A stretch of 64,000 bases of DNA from an uncultured Tessaracoccus sp. (GCF_943914565.1 NZ_CALUCN010000009.1:1-64000); one strand, 5' to 3'; shown: positions 23,791-32,860, counted from the stretch's first letter. Numbers and translations are program-made. Notes: generated by a model not told the origin, from the sequence alone.

Positions 23791-24624
23791 ATGGATCTCG
23801 AGCCCCTGACCGACCTTCGCGACCCGGTGGTCGTGATCGCATTCAGCGGTTGGAACGACGCGGCGAACGCGGCCAGCGACGTCGTCGAGCACCTCGTTGC
23901 CCAGTACCCGGGCGACGAGCTCATGCCCATCGACGACGAGCACTACTTCGACTTCCAGGCCACGCGACCGGTGCTCCACCGCGCCGCGGACGGACCGTGG
24001 ATCGAGTGGCCGAGCATTCGCCTGCGCAGGCTCCGGCACCCCGAGCGCGACATCGTCGCGGTGCTGGGACCTGAACCGAACCTCCGGTGGCGAAGCTTCT
24101 GCCGCGCCGTCGTCGAGCGCGTCCGAGGGCTCCGGCCGGACTTGGTGGTGACCATCGGGGCGATGCTGTCGGACACCCCGCACTCCCGGCCCTTCCCCAC
24201 CGGGCTCTACACAACGAACGAGACCCTTCGCGAACGCCTCGGCTTCGAGACCTCGTCCTACGAGGGCCCCGTCGGCATCGTCGGGGTGCTCGGCCAGGCC
24301 GTCGAGCAGGCGGGCGTGCCGAGTGCCGCGCTGTGGGTCTCGGTGCCGCACTACGTCGCGAGCCCGCCGAACCCGCAGGCACAGCTGCAGTTGCTCGGCC
24401 GGCTGGAATCGGTGCTGGGCATCGACATCGACCACGGCGACCTCGAGCCGCGCGCGCAGGAATGGGTGGAGGCCGTCGACGCGATCGCGGGCCAGGACCC
24501 GGACATCGAGGAGTACATCGAGCAGCTCGAGGAGGCGCGCGACCAGGAGGTCGTCGAGGAGAACTCCGGTGACCGCATCGCCGCCGAGTTCGAGCGCTAC
24601 CTGCGGGGCCAGCGCGACGGGTGA
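23791..24624 (+). CDS. PAC2-family protein
   Basis: A 277-residue member of the PAC2 family, related to eukaryotic proteasome-assembly chaperone 2. The bacterial role is not established. Family parts seen are PVVVIAFSGWNDAANAASDVVEHL at the start, the central VVTIGAMLSDTPHSRPFPTG and ALWVSVPHYVASPPNPQAQLQLL. The C-terminal third is acidic and helical (EEYIEQLEEARDQEVVEENSGDRIAAEFERYLRG). TACATT lies 6 bases before the ATG, so translation is probably leaderless; the GGAG in between is too close to act as a normal ribosome site. The proteasome genes lie about 5.5 kb away on the other strand. Confidence 0.88.
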   Translation: MDLEPLTDLRDPVVVIAFSGWNDAANAASDVVEHLVAQYPGDELMPIDDEHYFDFQATRPVLHRAADGPWIEWPSIRLRRLRHPERDIVAVLGPEPNLRWRSFCRAVVERVRGLRPDLVVTIGAMLSDTPHSRPFPTGLYTTNETLRERLGFETSSYEGPVGIVGVLGQAVEQAGVPSAALWVSVPHYVASPPNPQAQLQLLGRLESVLGIDIDHGDLEPRAQEWVEAVDAIAGQDPDIEEYIEQLEEARDQEVVEENSGDRIAAEFERYLRGQRDG

Positions 24625-24634
24625 CCGAGGGCGG

Positions 24635-25294
24635 TCAGCCCCGGTGGGTGCAGGCGCCGACGGCGAGCTCGCGGAGCCGGTCCACCATGGCGTTGCAGTC
24701 CTCGGCCCGGTACACCGCCGACCCGGCGACGAACACGTCGGCACCGGCCTCGGCGCACCGCTCGATCGTCTCGGTGGACACGCCGCCGTCGACCTGCACG
24801 TGGATCTCGCGCGAGCCGATGAGCTCGCGGGTGCGACGGATCTTCGGCAGCACGAGGTCCAAGAACTGCTGGCCGCCGAAGCCCGGCTCGACGGTCATGA
24901 GCAGCACCATGTCGACCTCGTCCAGCAGGTGCTCGACCATCTGGACGGGGGTCCCCGGGTTCAGCGCCGCGGACGCCTTCGCCCCCAGCCGGTGGAGCTC
25001 GCGGGCCAGCCGGACGGGCGCGCTCGCAGCCTCGACGTGGAACGTCACCGAGTGCGCGCCGGCCTCGGCGTAGGCGGGCGCCCACCGGTCCGGCGCCTCG
25101 ATCATGAGGTGCATGTCCACCGGCAACTCGGTGTGGCGCAGCAGCGACTCCACCACCGGCAACCCGAACGTGAGGTTCGGCACGAAGTGCCCGTCCATGA
25201 CGTCGACGTGCACCATGTCGGCGTGGGAGATGCGCGTCACCTCGTCGGCGAGTCGGGCCAGGTCCGCGTTGAGGATGCTCGGGGTGATCTTCAT
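24635..25294 (-). CDS. rpe: Ribulose-phosphate 3-epimerase
   Basis: A 219-residue TIM-barrel enzyme interconverting ribulose-5-phosphate and xylulose-5-phosphate in the pentose phosphate pathway. PSILNADLARL, the metal-binding HVDVMDGHFVPNLTFG and DMHLMIEAPDRW are present. VLLMTVEPGFGGQQF and the second Asp in IHVQVDGGVSTET complete the active site. The ATG at 25294 starts the first barrel strand (MKITPSILNAD). It lies 11 bp after the rsmB stop and is probably co-transcribed with it. Convergent with PAC2, with 10 bp between stops. Confidence 0.96.
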   Translation of the reverse strand: MKITPSILNADLARLADEVTRISHADMVHVDVMDGHFVPNLTFGLPVVESLLRHTELPVDMHLMIEAPDRWAPAYAEAGAHSVTFHVEAASAPVRLARELHRLGAKASAALNPGTPVQMVEHLLDEVDMVLLMTVEPGFGGQQFLDLVLPKIRRTRELIGSREIHVQVDGGVSTETIERCAEAGADVFVAGSAVYRAEDCNAMVDRLRELAVGACTHRG

Positions 25295-25305
25295 GGGCAC
25301 CGAGT

Positions 25306-26607
25306 CTATCGGCGCCTGAGCAGGGCGAGGAACATCGCGTCGGTGCCGTGCCGGTGCGGCCACAGCTGCACGTACGGGCCGCGCGCGGCGTCCGGCACCT
25401 CCGGCAGGACGCGGCCCGCGTCGAGCAGCTCGACGTCGTCCCGGCCGGCCAGCACCTCCTCGACGCAGTCGCTCGTCTCGCGCGGATGCGGCGAGCACGT
25501 GACATAGGCCGCGACGCCGCCGGGCCGCAGCGCGTCGAGCGCCCGGCCGAGCAGCTCACGCTGCAGCCCGGCGAGCTCCTCGACCGAATCCAGCCCACGT
25601 CGCCACCTCGCCTCCGGCCGACGACGCAGGGCGCCGAGGCCCGAGCACGGCACGTCGGCCATCACGCGGGCGAAGCTGCCGGGACGCCACGCGGGCCGGG
25701 TACCGTCGGCGACGACCACCCTCACCGACGCGTACCCGCGCAGCGCCAGCCGCACGAGATGGGCGCGGTGGGGCCGGGCCTCGCTCGCGAGCAGCCACTG
25801 GCCCGCGTCCCGGGCGAGTCCGTGCAGCAGCGCCGCCTTCCCGCCCGGGCCCGCGCACAGGTCGAGCCACGGCCCCTCCGGGGCCTGGACGCGACTGAGC
25901 GCGAGCGCGACGAGCTGCGACCCCTCGTCCTGCACCCCGGCGCGCCCCTCGTGCACGGCGGGCACGTCGGCCGGGTCCCCGTCGCGGACGGCGCCGAACG
26001 GCGAGTACCGGCAGGGGGTGCCGCCCAGCTCCTGGACGGTGGCCAGGCCCGGGCGGACCACGAGCGTCGGCACCGGGGCGACGTTGTTCGCCGCGAGCGC
26101 CGCCTCGAGCTCCTCCCCCGGCAGCACCTGCGCGTAGGCCTCCGCGATCCACGTCGGGTGGTGCCCGCGGATCGCCAGCGCCTCGACGGGGTCCGCGCCC
26201 TCCGCGGCGCGGTCCAGCCAGGCGTCGAGTGGTTGCGCTGCCACGCGTCGGAGGATCGCGTTGACGAGCCCGGTCACCCGTCGGCCGATCCGCCGCTTCG
26301 CCAGTTCGACCGTCGTGCTGACGGCGGCGTGGGTGGGGATGCGCATGCTGAGCAGCTGGTGGGCGCCGAGTCGGAGCACGTCGACCACGGCAGGCTGGAG
26401 CGAGCTGAGCCGGCGCCCGCCCGCGAGCTCGATCACGCGGTCGTAGGTGCCGAGGAGCCGGCACGTGCCGGAGACCAGCTCGGTCACGAAGGCCGCGTCC
26501 CGCGGTGAGAGCTGCGCCCGGTCGAGCCGGTGCGCCAGGGCGAGGTTGGCGTAGGCGCCGTCCCCCGTGACCTCGCGGAGCACGTCGAACGCGATCGCTC
26601 TGCTCAC
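25306..26607 (-). CDS. rsmB: 16S rRNA (cytosine-967-C5)-methyltransferase RsmB
   Basis: A 433-residue SAM-dependent methyltransferase of 16S rRNA C967. The N-terminal 130 residues are a NusB-like RNA-binding domain (AIAFDVLREVTGDGAYANLAL, ILRRVAAQPLDAWL). The catalytic domain has the SAM motif WLDLCAGPGGKAALL and the two cysteines in ADVPCSGLGALRRRPEARW (about residue 320) and YVTCSPHPRETSD. The start is GTG at 26607 with GGAGG about 6 bases upstream. In many actinobacteria rsmB directly follows fmt; here the CUT1 ABC operon on the plus strand lies between fmt and rsmB. Confidence 0.93.
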   Translation of the reverse strand: MSRAIAFDVLREVTGDGAYANLALAHRLDRAQLSPRDAAFVTELVSGTCRLLGTYDRVIELAGGRRLSSLQPAVVDVLRLGAHQLLSMRIPTHAAVSTTVELAKRRIGRRVTGLVNAILRRVAAQPLDAWLDRAAEGADPVEALAIRGHHPTWIAEAYAQVLPGEELEAALAANNVAPVPTLVVRPGLATVQELGGTPCRYSPFGAVRDGDPADVPAVHEGRAGVQDEGSQLVALALSRVQAPEGPWLDLCAGPGGKAALLHGLARDAGQWLLASEARPHRAHLVRLALRGYASVRVVVADGTRPAWRPGSFARVMADVPCSGLGALRRRPEARWRRGLDSVEELAGLQRELLGRALDALRPGGVAAYVTCSPHPRETSDCVEEVLAGRDDVELLDAGRVLPEVPDAARGPYVQLWPHRHGTDAMFLALLRRR

Positions 26608-26651
26608 CTGGACCTCCAAACAGGGGGTTGACGCGGGGCTCGGGACCGTGA

Positions 26652-26666
26652 CGATTCGGTGAATCG
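26652..26666. promoter_or_regulatory. Perfect inverted repeat between rsmB and the sugar ABC operon
   Basis: CGATTC-GGT-GAATCG is a perfect 6-bp inverted repeat in the 215-bp divergent gap. It lies just downstream of a TTGACG hexamer on the plus strand (26628-26633), so it could be an operator for the ABC operon. No regulator gene is adjacent and the site matches no family I can name. Confidence 0.3.
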
Positions 26667-26822
26667 GCCCGTCGTCGCAGCCTAGCAGCGCCGGGAGCGA
26701 TACAGTGTGTCGCGAACCTCGAGGAGCGGCACCGACGCCACGAGGCTCGGATCCCCGTCCCACGACCGCATCCCGCCCGACCCGGCCAAGCGCCATGCCT
26801 TGCGACACGAAGGAGTTTCGTC

Positions 26823-28133
26823 ATGTTGAACCTTGCATCCATCCGCCTCGGACGCCGCGGCCTGCTGGCCGGTGCCGGTGCGGCCGCAACCGCCGTCGGC
26901 CTCAGCGCCTGCTCGAACGACGACGCGTCCTCCGACGCCTCCGGCGCCGCCGACTTCGACGCGCGCGGACCCATCACCTACGCCACCGGCAAGGACACCA
27001 CCGGCAAGCTCGCCGCCATGCTCGAGAAGTGGAACGCCGACCACCCGGACGAGAAGGTCACCCTCGTCGAGCTGCCCGAGAGTGCCGACGAGCAACGCAA
27101 CCAGATGGTCCAGAACGCGCAGGCGAAGTCCGACGCGTACGCGGTGCTGGGCCTCGACGTCGTGTGGACCGCGGAGTTCGCCGCCAACCAGTGGATCACC
27201 GCGCTGCCGAAGGACAGGTTCGACACCGGTGGCTTCATCGAGTCGACCGTCGAGACCGCGACCTACTTCGACAAGCTCTACGGCGTGCCGTTCACCACCA
27301 ACGGCCAGCTGCTGTTCTCCCGCAAGGACCTCCTCGAGGAGGCGGGCTTCACGAAGCCGCCGGCGACGTTCGAGGAGATGTACGAGATGATCGCGAAGAT
27401 CAAGCAGGCGCACCCGGAGATGAAGGGCTTCGGCGGTCAGCTCGCGAAGTACGAGGGCCTCACCTGCACGATGACCGGTACCGCCGCATCCGCGGGCACC
27501 CCGCTCTACGACGCGGACTCGAAGCCGCAGGCCGACGGCGAGGGTGCCGTCAAGGCGTTGCAGACGCTGCGCGAGGGCTTCGACAAGGGCTACATCCCCA
27601 AGGAGGCCCTCACCTACAAGGAGGAGGAGTCGCGTCAGGCGTTCCAGGACGGCACCTTGATCTTCCTGCAGAACTGGCCCTACGTGTGGGAGAAGTTCCA
27701 CGCCGACGACGGCTCGTCGAAGGTGGCTGGCAAGGTCATCGCCTCGGTGGTTCCCGGCGTCGGCGGCAAGGGCACCACGACGCTCGGCGGACTCAACCTG
27801 GGCATCAGCGCGTTCGCGAAGAACAAGGGCACCGCGCTCGACTTCATCGCCTTCATGACTGACGAGGCGCAGCAGAAGGAGTGGATGCTCACGACGTCGA
27901 ACCCGGCCGCGCTGAACGGCGTCTACGCCGACGCCGAGGTCAAGAAGAAGTTCGATTTCATCGACGAGCTGAAGGCCGGTATCGACGACGGCGTCTCGCG
28001 CCCGAAGGCCGTGAAGTACGCGGACGTCAGCCAGGCCATCCAGGACGCCGCCTACAAGACGATCTCGGGTGAGACCGAGGCCGCGGCGGCGATGCAGACC
28101 CTGCAGTCGCAGCTCGAGAAGCTCTCCGAGTGA
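26823..28133 (+). CDS. Extracellular solute-binding lipoprotein, CUT1-type sugar ABC transporter
   Basis: A 436-residue binding protein (MalE-like family 1), presumably capturing an oligosaccharide outside the cell. The N-terminus RLGRRGLLAGAGAAATAVGLSAC combines a twin-arginine pair with a lipobox, so Tat export of a lipoprotein is possible. The domain features GKLAAMLEKWNADHPDEKVTLVELP, VLGLDVVWTAEFAA and GVPFTTNGQLLFSRKDLLEEAGF are typical. AAGGAG stands just upstream of the ATG. The stop overlaps the first permease start (GTGA). The sugar is not predictable from sequence alone; trehalose/maltose-like sugars are common for this family. Confidence 0.9.
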   Translation: MLNLASIRLGRRGLLAGAGAAATAVGLSACSNDDASSDASGAADFDARGPITYATGKDTTGKLAAMLEKWNADHPDEKVTLVELPESADEQRNQMVQNAQAKSDAYAVLGLDVVWTAEFAANQWITALPKDRFDTGGFIESTVETATYFDKLYGVPFTTNGQLLFSRKDLLEEAGFTKPPATFEEMYEMIAKIKQAHPEMKGFGGQLAKYEGLTCTMTGTAASAGTPLYDADSKPQADGEGAVKALQTLREGFDKGYIPKEALTYKEEESRQAFQDGTLIFLQNWPYVWEKFHADDGSSKVAGKVIASVVPGVGGKGTTTLGGLNLGISAFAKNKGTALDFIAFMTDEAQQKEWMLTTSNPAALNGVYADAEVKKKFDFIDELKAGIDDGVSRPKAVKYADVSQAIQDAAYKTISGETEAAAAMQTLQSQLEKLSE

Positions 28134-29098
28134 CGATGGGGAGGCGGCGACACTTCGCTGCGAGGGAGGGTGGGTTCGCCTACCTGCTGCTGGCACCCAC
28201 CCTCCTCCTGCTCGCCCTGGTGGTGGGGTTCCCGCTCGTGCTGTCGGTGTGGCAGGCGTTCCACCGCAGCGGCGACGGCATCGACCCCGACACCGGGCTC
28301 ATCATCGCCGGCGACCAGTTCGTGGGCCTGCAGAACTTCGCGGAGGCCTTCACGTCCGCCGGGGCGGGCGCCGGCTTCTGGAACGCGTTCTGGAACACGA
28401 CACTCTTCACCGTCGTCGGGGTGACGATCGAGACGGTCCTGGGCGTCGCGATGGCGCTCGTCATGGCGCGGGCGCTGCGCGCCGTCGGCATCGTGCGGGC
28501 CACGATCCTCGTGCCGTGGGCGATCCCCACGGTGGTCTCGGCGCTCATGTGGCAGCTCATCTTCGACGCCAACGGCATCTTCAACCGGGTCATCAACACC
28601 CAGGTGCTGTGGACGACGGAGGGCTGGCAGGCCAAGGCCGCCGTGCTGATCGCGGACATCTGGAAGACCGCGCCCTACATCGGGCTGCTCACGCTGGCCG
28701 GCCTCCAGACGATCGACAACCAGGTCTACGAGGCGGCGCAGGTCGACGGCGCGGGCCGGTGGCAGATGTTCTGGCGCATCACGCTGCCGCTGGTGAGGCC
28801 GGTGCTCGTCGTCGCGGTGCTGTTCCGCATGCTCGACGCGATGCGCATGTTCGACCTGCCCTACGTGCTGCTCGGGCGGCTCGAGTCTGGGCAGACGCTG
28901 TCGATGCTCGCCCAGGACGCGGCGACGAAGACCAACTACGGGATGGCCAGCGCCCATTCGATCATCCTGTTCTGCTACATCTGCCTCGTCGCGTTCCTGT
29001 TCGTGAAGGTCCTCGGTGCCGACATCCTGGGCGACGAGGGCCGCGAGCGCCGACGGACGCGGAGCAGGAAGCAGGAGGTGGCCAGTGCCCACGCATGA
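28130..29098 (+). CDS. Sugar ABC transporter permease (MalF-like)
   Basis: A 322-residue membrane permease with six predicted helices. The first helix is FAYLLLAPTLLLLALVVGFPLVLSVWQAF. The EAA loop that docks the ATPase is EAAQVDGAGRWQMFWRITLPLVRPVL near residue 205. The GTG at 28130 overlaps the binding-protein stop by 4 bases; an ATG two codons on is the alternative. The C-terminus is basic and cytoplasmic and overlaps the second permease by 14 bases. Confidence 0.9.
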   Translation: MTMGRRRHFAAREGGFAYLLLAPTLLLLALVVGFPLVLSVWQAFHRSGDGIDPDTGLIIAGDQFVGLQNFAEAFTSAGAGAGFWNAFWNTTLFTVVGVTIETVLGVAMALVMARALRAVGIVRATILVPWAIPTVVSALMWQLIFDANGIFNRVINTQVLWTTEGWQAKAAVLIADIWKTAPYIGLLTLAGLQTIDNQVYEAAQVDGAGRWQMFWRITLPLVRPVLVVAVLFRMLDAMRMFDLPYVLLGRLESGQTLSMLAQDAATKTNYGMASAHSIILFCYICLVAFLFVKVLGADILGDEGRERRRTRSRKQEVASAHA

Positions 29099-29981
29099 GT
29101 CTTCAACGCGCCCGGCCGGGCGCAGGAGCCGCGAGCGCCGACAGGTCGGGAGCCGCATCCTGATCGGCGTCGGCATCGCGGTCATCCTCATCTACTGCCT
29201 CGCGCCGTTCTACTGGATGGTGGTCTCGTCGCTGCGGCTCCCGACGGAGGGTCGCTCCACCGAGCTCGTCCCCGACCCGATCAGCTTCGAGAACTACATC
29301 GCCGTCTTCGACCCGAGCAACGACTTCGGCCGAGCGCTCGTCAACTCGCTCGTCGTCGCCGGTCTCACCACCCTGCTGGTCCTGGTGCTCGGCACCGCGG
29401 GCGCCTACGCGCTGGCGAGGCTGCACTTCCGCGGCAAGGTGCTCGTGATGTTCCTCATCGTCGCGACCTCGATGTTCCCCGTCGTCACGCTCGTGGTGCC
29501 GCTGCTCAGGCTCTTCAGCGGCGGCTTCGACTGGTGGCCGTGGAACTGGATCAACACCTACCAGGCGATGATCCTGCCGACGATGTCGTTCGCGCTGCCG
29601 TTGGCGGTGTGGAACCTGAACGCCTACTTCCGTCAGCTGCCCGTCGAGCTCGAGCAGTCGGCGATGGTGGACGGGACGACGCGGATCGGTGCGTTCACGC
29701 GCATCATCCTCCCGCTGGCCACGCCGGGCATCTTCACGACGGCGATCATCACGTTCATCGCGGCGTGGAACGAGTTCCTCATCGCGCTCACGATGGTGAA
29801 CAACCCGAGGATGCAGACCGCGAACGTCGCGATCTCGAAGTTCACCGGCCTGTCCCAGTTCGACACGCCCTACGGCACGAAGATGGCTGCCGGCGTGATC
29901 GTCACGCTGCCGCTCGTCGTGATGGTGCTGTTCTTCCAGCGCAGAATCGTCGGCGGGCTCGCGGCCGGGTCGCTGAAGTAG
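29085..29981 (+). CDS. Sugar ABC transporter permease (MalG-like)
   Basis: A 298-residue second permease with six predicted helices. After a basic N-terminal arm comes LIGVGIAVILIYCLAPFYWMVVSSLR; the EAA loop is EQSAMVDGTTRIGAFTRIILPLATPG. The GTG at 29085 has AGGAGG 6 bases upstream, inside the end of the first permease. No ATP-binding subunit gene follows: the next gene, fmt, is on the other strand. As in other actinobacterial CUT1 systems, a shared MsiK-like ATPase encoded elsewhere is the likely partner. Confidence 0.9.
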   Translation: MPTHESSTRPAGRRSRERRQVGSRILIGVGIAVILIYCLAPFYWMVVSSLRLPTEGRSTELVPDPISFENYIAVFDPSNDFGRALVNSLVVAGLTTLLVLVLGTAGAYALARLHFRGKVLVMFLIVATSMFPVVTLVVPLLRLFSGGFDWWPWNWINTYQAMILPTMSFALPLAVWNLNAYFRQLPVELEQSAMVDGTTRIGAFTRIILPLATPGIFTTAIITFIAAWNEFLIALTMVNNPRMQTANVAISKFTGLSQFDTPYGTKMAAGVIVTLPLVVMVLFFQRRIVGGLAAGSLK

Positions 29982-29997
29982 CCGACGGCGGCGCGGC

Positions 29998-30906
29998 TCA
30001 GGCGAGCACCGCGTCGACGCCGCCGCGGGCCCAGTCGATCGCCCGCATCCGTCGCTTGCCGGCGGCCTGCACCTCGAGCAGCTCGAGGGCGCCGTCGGCA
30101 CAGCCGACGAACACCTGCCGCTTGGTGGTGACGAGCTCGCCGGGGGCCGCGTCGACGCCCTCGGCGATCGCGGCGCGGTGGACCTTCAGCCGCTCGCCGC
30201 GGTGCAGGCACCAGGCGCCGGGGTCCGGGGAGCAGCCGAGGACGTGATTGCGGACGGCGAGGGCCGGGGCGTCGAAGTCGAGCCGGGCCTCGTCGGGGGT
30301 GAGCTTGGCCGCGAGGGTCACGCCCTCGTCGGGCTGTGGCGTCGGCTGTGCGCCGGCCTCGACGGCGTCCATCACGCGCACGAGCTGCTGGGCGCCGGAG
30401 CGCGCGAGCTGGTCGAGCAACTGACCGGCGGTCGCCTCGGGCAGCGCGACCTCCTCGACGTCGAACACCGGCCCCGCGTCGAGGGCGGGCACGATCCGGA
30501 AGCACGTCGTGCCCGTGCGCGTGTCGCCGGCCATGATGGCGCGCTGCACGGGCGCCGCGCCGCGCCACCGGGGCAGCAGCGAGAAGTGCAGGTTGATCCA
30601 GCCGTGGGTGGGGATCTCGAGCGCGGAGCGAGGCAGCAGCGCGCCGTAGGCCACGACGGGGCAGGCGTCCGGGGCAAGTGCACGGAGCTGCTCCTGGAAG
30701 GCCGGCTCGCGCGGGTGCTCGGGCTTCAGCACGGGGATGCCCAGCTCCTCGGCGCGTGTCGCGACGGGTGAGGGACGGAGCTTGCGGCCGCGTCCCGACG
30801 GGGCGTCCGGCCGAGTGACGCAGCCCACCACCTCGTGCGACGACGCGTGCAGTGCCTCGAGTGACGGGACCGCCACCTCCGGCGTGCCGGCGAAGACGAG
30901 CCTCAT
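29998..30906 (-). CDS. fmt: Methionyl-tRNA formyltransferase
   Basis: A 302-residue enzyme formylating initiator Met-tRNA with 10-formyl-tetrahydrofolate. The N-terminal catalytic domain shows MRLVFAGTPEVAVPSLEAL, the active-site Asn and His in INLHFSLLPRWRGAAPVQRAI, and the Asp in RIVPALDAGPV. The linker and the C-terminal OB-like domain (LRLDF-type region and RLKVHRAAI) follow. The ATG at 30906 overlaps the priA stop (ATGA). It is the last gene of the efp-to-fmt block. Confidence 0.95.
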   Translation of the reverse strand: MRLVFAGTPEVAVPSLEALHASSHEVVGCVTRPDAPSGRGRKLRPSPVATRAEELGIPVLKPEHPREPAFQEQLRALAPDACPVVAYGALLPRSALEIPTHGWINLHFSLLPRWRGAAPVQRAIMAGDTRTGTTCFRIVPALDAGPVFDVEEVALPEATAGQLLDQLARSGAQQLVRVMDAVEAGAQPTPQPDEGVTLAAKLTPDEARLDFDAPALAVRNHVLGCSPDPGAWCLHRGERLKVHRAAIAEGVDAAPGELVTTKRQVFVGCADGALELLEVQAAGKRRMRAIDWARGGVDAVLA

Positions 30907-32855
30907 GCCATGACCTCCGGGTCGATCTGGTGGTGGAGTTTGCCACCTTGCTTGCGTGCCGAGCGTATCGCCGCCGCGGCCTTGACCTGTCGCACGAGCG
31001 AGCGCCCGTCGGTGAGCCGGGCGCGCAGCAGCGCGGCCCAGCGGTCGGGTCCGAGTTCGGTGGGGCCCAGCACCTCGACGGACTCCCAGGGCGCGTTCTC
31101 GAGGAACGCCTCGACGGCGTCGTGCTCCCCCACGATCCTCGCCGTCCGTACCGCCGGGGTGAGCCCGGCCTCGATCCTGAGTCCGAGTTCGTGGCGCGCG
31201 AGCCCGGCCACGTCGCAGCGTGCCATGGCCTGGACAGCAGGGTGCGCGTGAGCGCCGACGACGAGGGCGCGCCCCCCGTCGGTGGCGGGGCGGACGAGCG
31301 CGAGCGCGTTGCACCAGCGGCGCACGGCATCCTCGGGCGCGCGCACGTCGGCGCGCGCGAGTGTCGCGTCGGCGTCGAGCACGAGCAGGCCCGCGAAGCC
31401 GCGCGGGGCGTGCGGTTCGGCACCGGGCGTCGCGACGACGATCGCCTGCGTGTCCGGGACCTCGTCGCGGATGCGGTCGAGCGAGCTGTTGACGGCGAGC
31501 ACTCCCGGGAACGCGCGCGCGAGCTCCTCTGCGGTGCGGGCAGCCCCGGGGCGCGGGGTGCGCAATCCGGTGCCGTGGCACTCGGTGCACTGCCAGCGCA
31601 CGGGCCGGAAGCCGCACAGCGTGCACTCGGGTTCGCCGCGTCGACGAGCCCGGAGCACGGCCGAGCAGCGTGGGCAGCGCGCGAGGTTGCGGCAGCGGTC
31701 GCAGGCCAGCGCTGCGGCGTGGCCGGAGGCGGGGACCTGCACGAGCACCGGACCTTCGATGAGCTGCGAACGCAGGAACTGGAACGCGGTGGTGGGGATC
31801 CGCAGCCGCGCCGCGGCCGGGTCGCGTTCGCGGTCGACGTCGCTCACCGTGCGCACTTGCGGCACGACGCGTCGCAGCTCGGTGGGCGTGCGGCGGATCT
31901 CGTGCATCCACCCGCGCTCGACGAGCGCGTGGGTGTCCACCGGGCGGGCGTGACTCGCCAGCAGCAGCCCGGTGCGTTCGAGCGAGGCGCGCAGGATCGC
32001 GACGGTGCGGGCGTGGAAGTACGGGGCGCGCTGCTCGGCCAGGTGGTCGCTGCCCTCGTCGACCACCACGACGAGGCCCGGGTCCGCGACCGGCGCGAAC
32101 ACCGCGGAGCGCGTCCCGACGACGATGCGCGCCTCGCCGCGGGTGAGGGCGAGGTAGTTGCGGTAGCGGGGGCCGCGACCCTGCTCGGCCGAGAGGGTCG
32201 CCACCGCCTGCGCGGAGAAGGCGGCGTGGAAGCGCGGCAGCACCCGGTCGAGCGCGCGGGCGGTGGGGACCACGACCACGACTCCCCTGCCGGAGGCGAG
32301 CGTGGCGGCGGCGGCGTCGATCACCCCGGCGACGAGGTCGCGCTCGATCAGCGCGGGCGCCGCCTGCCAGCTGGCACGCGGCGAGGCGCCGTCGGCGAGC
32401 GCGGTGAGGAACGCCTGCCCGGCCGGGTAGCCGGCCAGGGTGCCGGAGTCCTCGACGGGGGTCGGGTCCGGCCAGGAACGCTGCGGTGCCTTCTCGGTCG
32501 ACGAGTGTCGCGGCGGGATCGCGAGCCGGGCGACGTCCCACCAACTGCCCGCGTAGTGGTCAGCCACCGCCCGGACCAGACGATCCGTGGCGGGCGTGAG
32601 CACCCGCTCGCGAGCAACGCTCTTCGCGATCCGCGCGAGTTCGCCGTCGAAGGCGCTGGACTCGACGACGTCGAGGCACCAGCCGTCGCGCAGGACGCCG
32701 CCGAAGCGGACCTTCACCCGCGAGCCGGGGACGACGTCGTCGACGAGGGACGGCGGGATCGTGTAGTCGAAGGGCTGGTCGAGGTGCGGCAGGCCGGTGT
32801 CGACGGCGACGCGCGCCACCGGGCCACCGGACACCTCGACCAGCGGTTGCGACAC
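30903..32855 (-). CDS. priA: Replication-restart protein PriA, actinobacterial type without helicase motifs
   Basis: A 650-residue PriA homologue. The N-terminal DNA-binding domain is VARVAVDTGLPHLDQPFDYTIPPSL. Two zinc-binding Cys clusters are seen in CDRCRNLARCPRCSAVLRARR and CTLCGFRPVRWQCTEC. The Walker A site is absent (TALADGASPRASWQAAP where GxTGSGKT is expected) and the DEEH box reads DEGSDH. This is known for actinobacterial PriA, which is thought to lack helicase activity. The GTG at 32855 lies 5 bp after the metK stop. The role in restarting stalled forks is inferred from the family. Confidence 0.9.
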   Translation of the reverse strand: MSQPLVEVSGGPVARVAVDTGLPHLDQPFDYTIPPSLVDDVVPGSRVKVRFGGVLRDGWCLDVVESSAFDGELARIAKSVARERVLTPATDRLVRAVADHYAGSWWDVARLAIPPRHSSTEKAPQRSWPDPTPVEDSGTLAGYPAGQAFLTALADGASPRASWQAAPALIERDLVAGVIDAAAATLASGRGVVVVVPTARALDRVLPRFHAAFSAQAVATLSAEQGRGPRYRNYLALTRGEARIVVGTRSAVFAPVADPGLVVVVDEGSDHLAEQRAPYFHARTVAILRASLERTGLLLASHARPVDTHALVERGWMHEIRRTPTELRRVVPQVRTVSDVDRERDPAAARLRIPTTAFQFLRSQLIEGPVLVQVPASGHAAALACDRCRNLARCPRCSAVLRARRRGEPECTLCGFRPVRWQCTECHGTGLRTPRPGAARTAEELARAFPGVLAVNSSLDRIRDEVPDTQAIVVATPGAEPHAPRGFAGLLVLDADATLARADVRAPEDAVRRWCNALALVRPATDGGRALVVGAHAHPAVQAMARCDVAGLARHELGLRIEAGLTPAVRTARIVGEHDAVEAFLENAPWESVEVLGPTELGPDRWAALLRARLTDGRSLVRQVKAAAAIRSARKQGGKLHHQIDPEVMA

Positions 32856-32860
32856 GGGGA

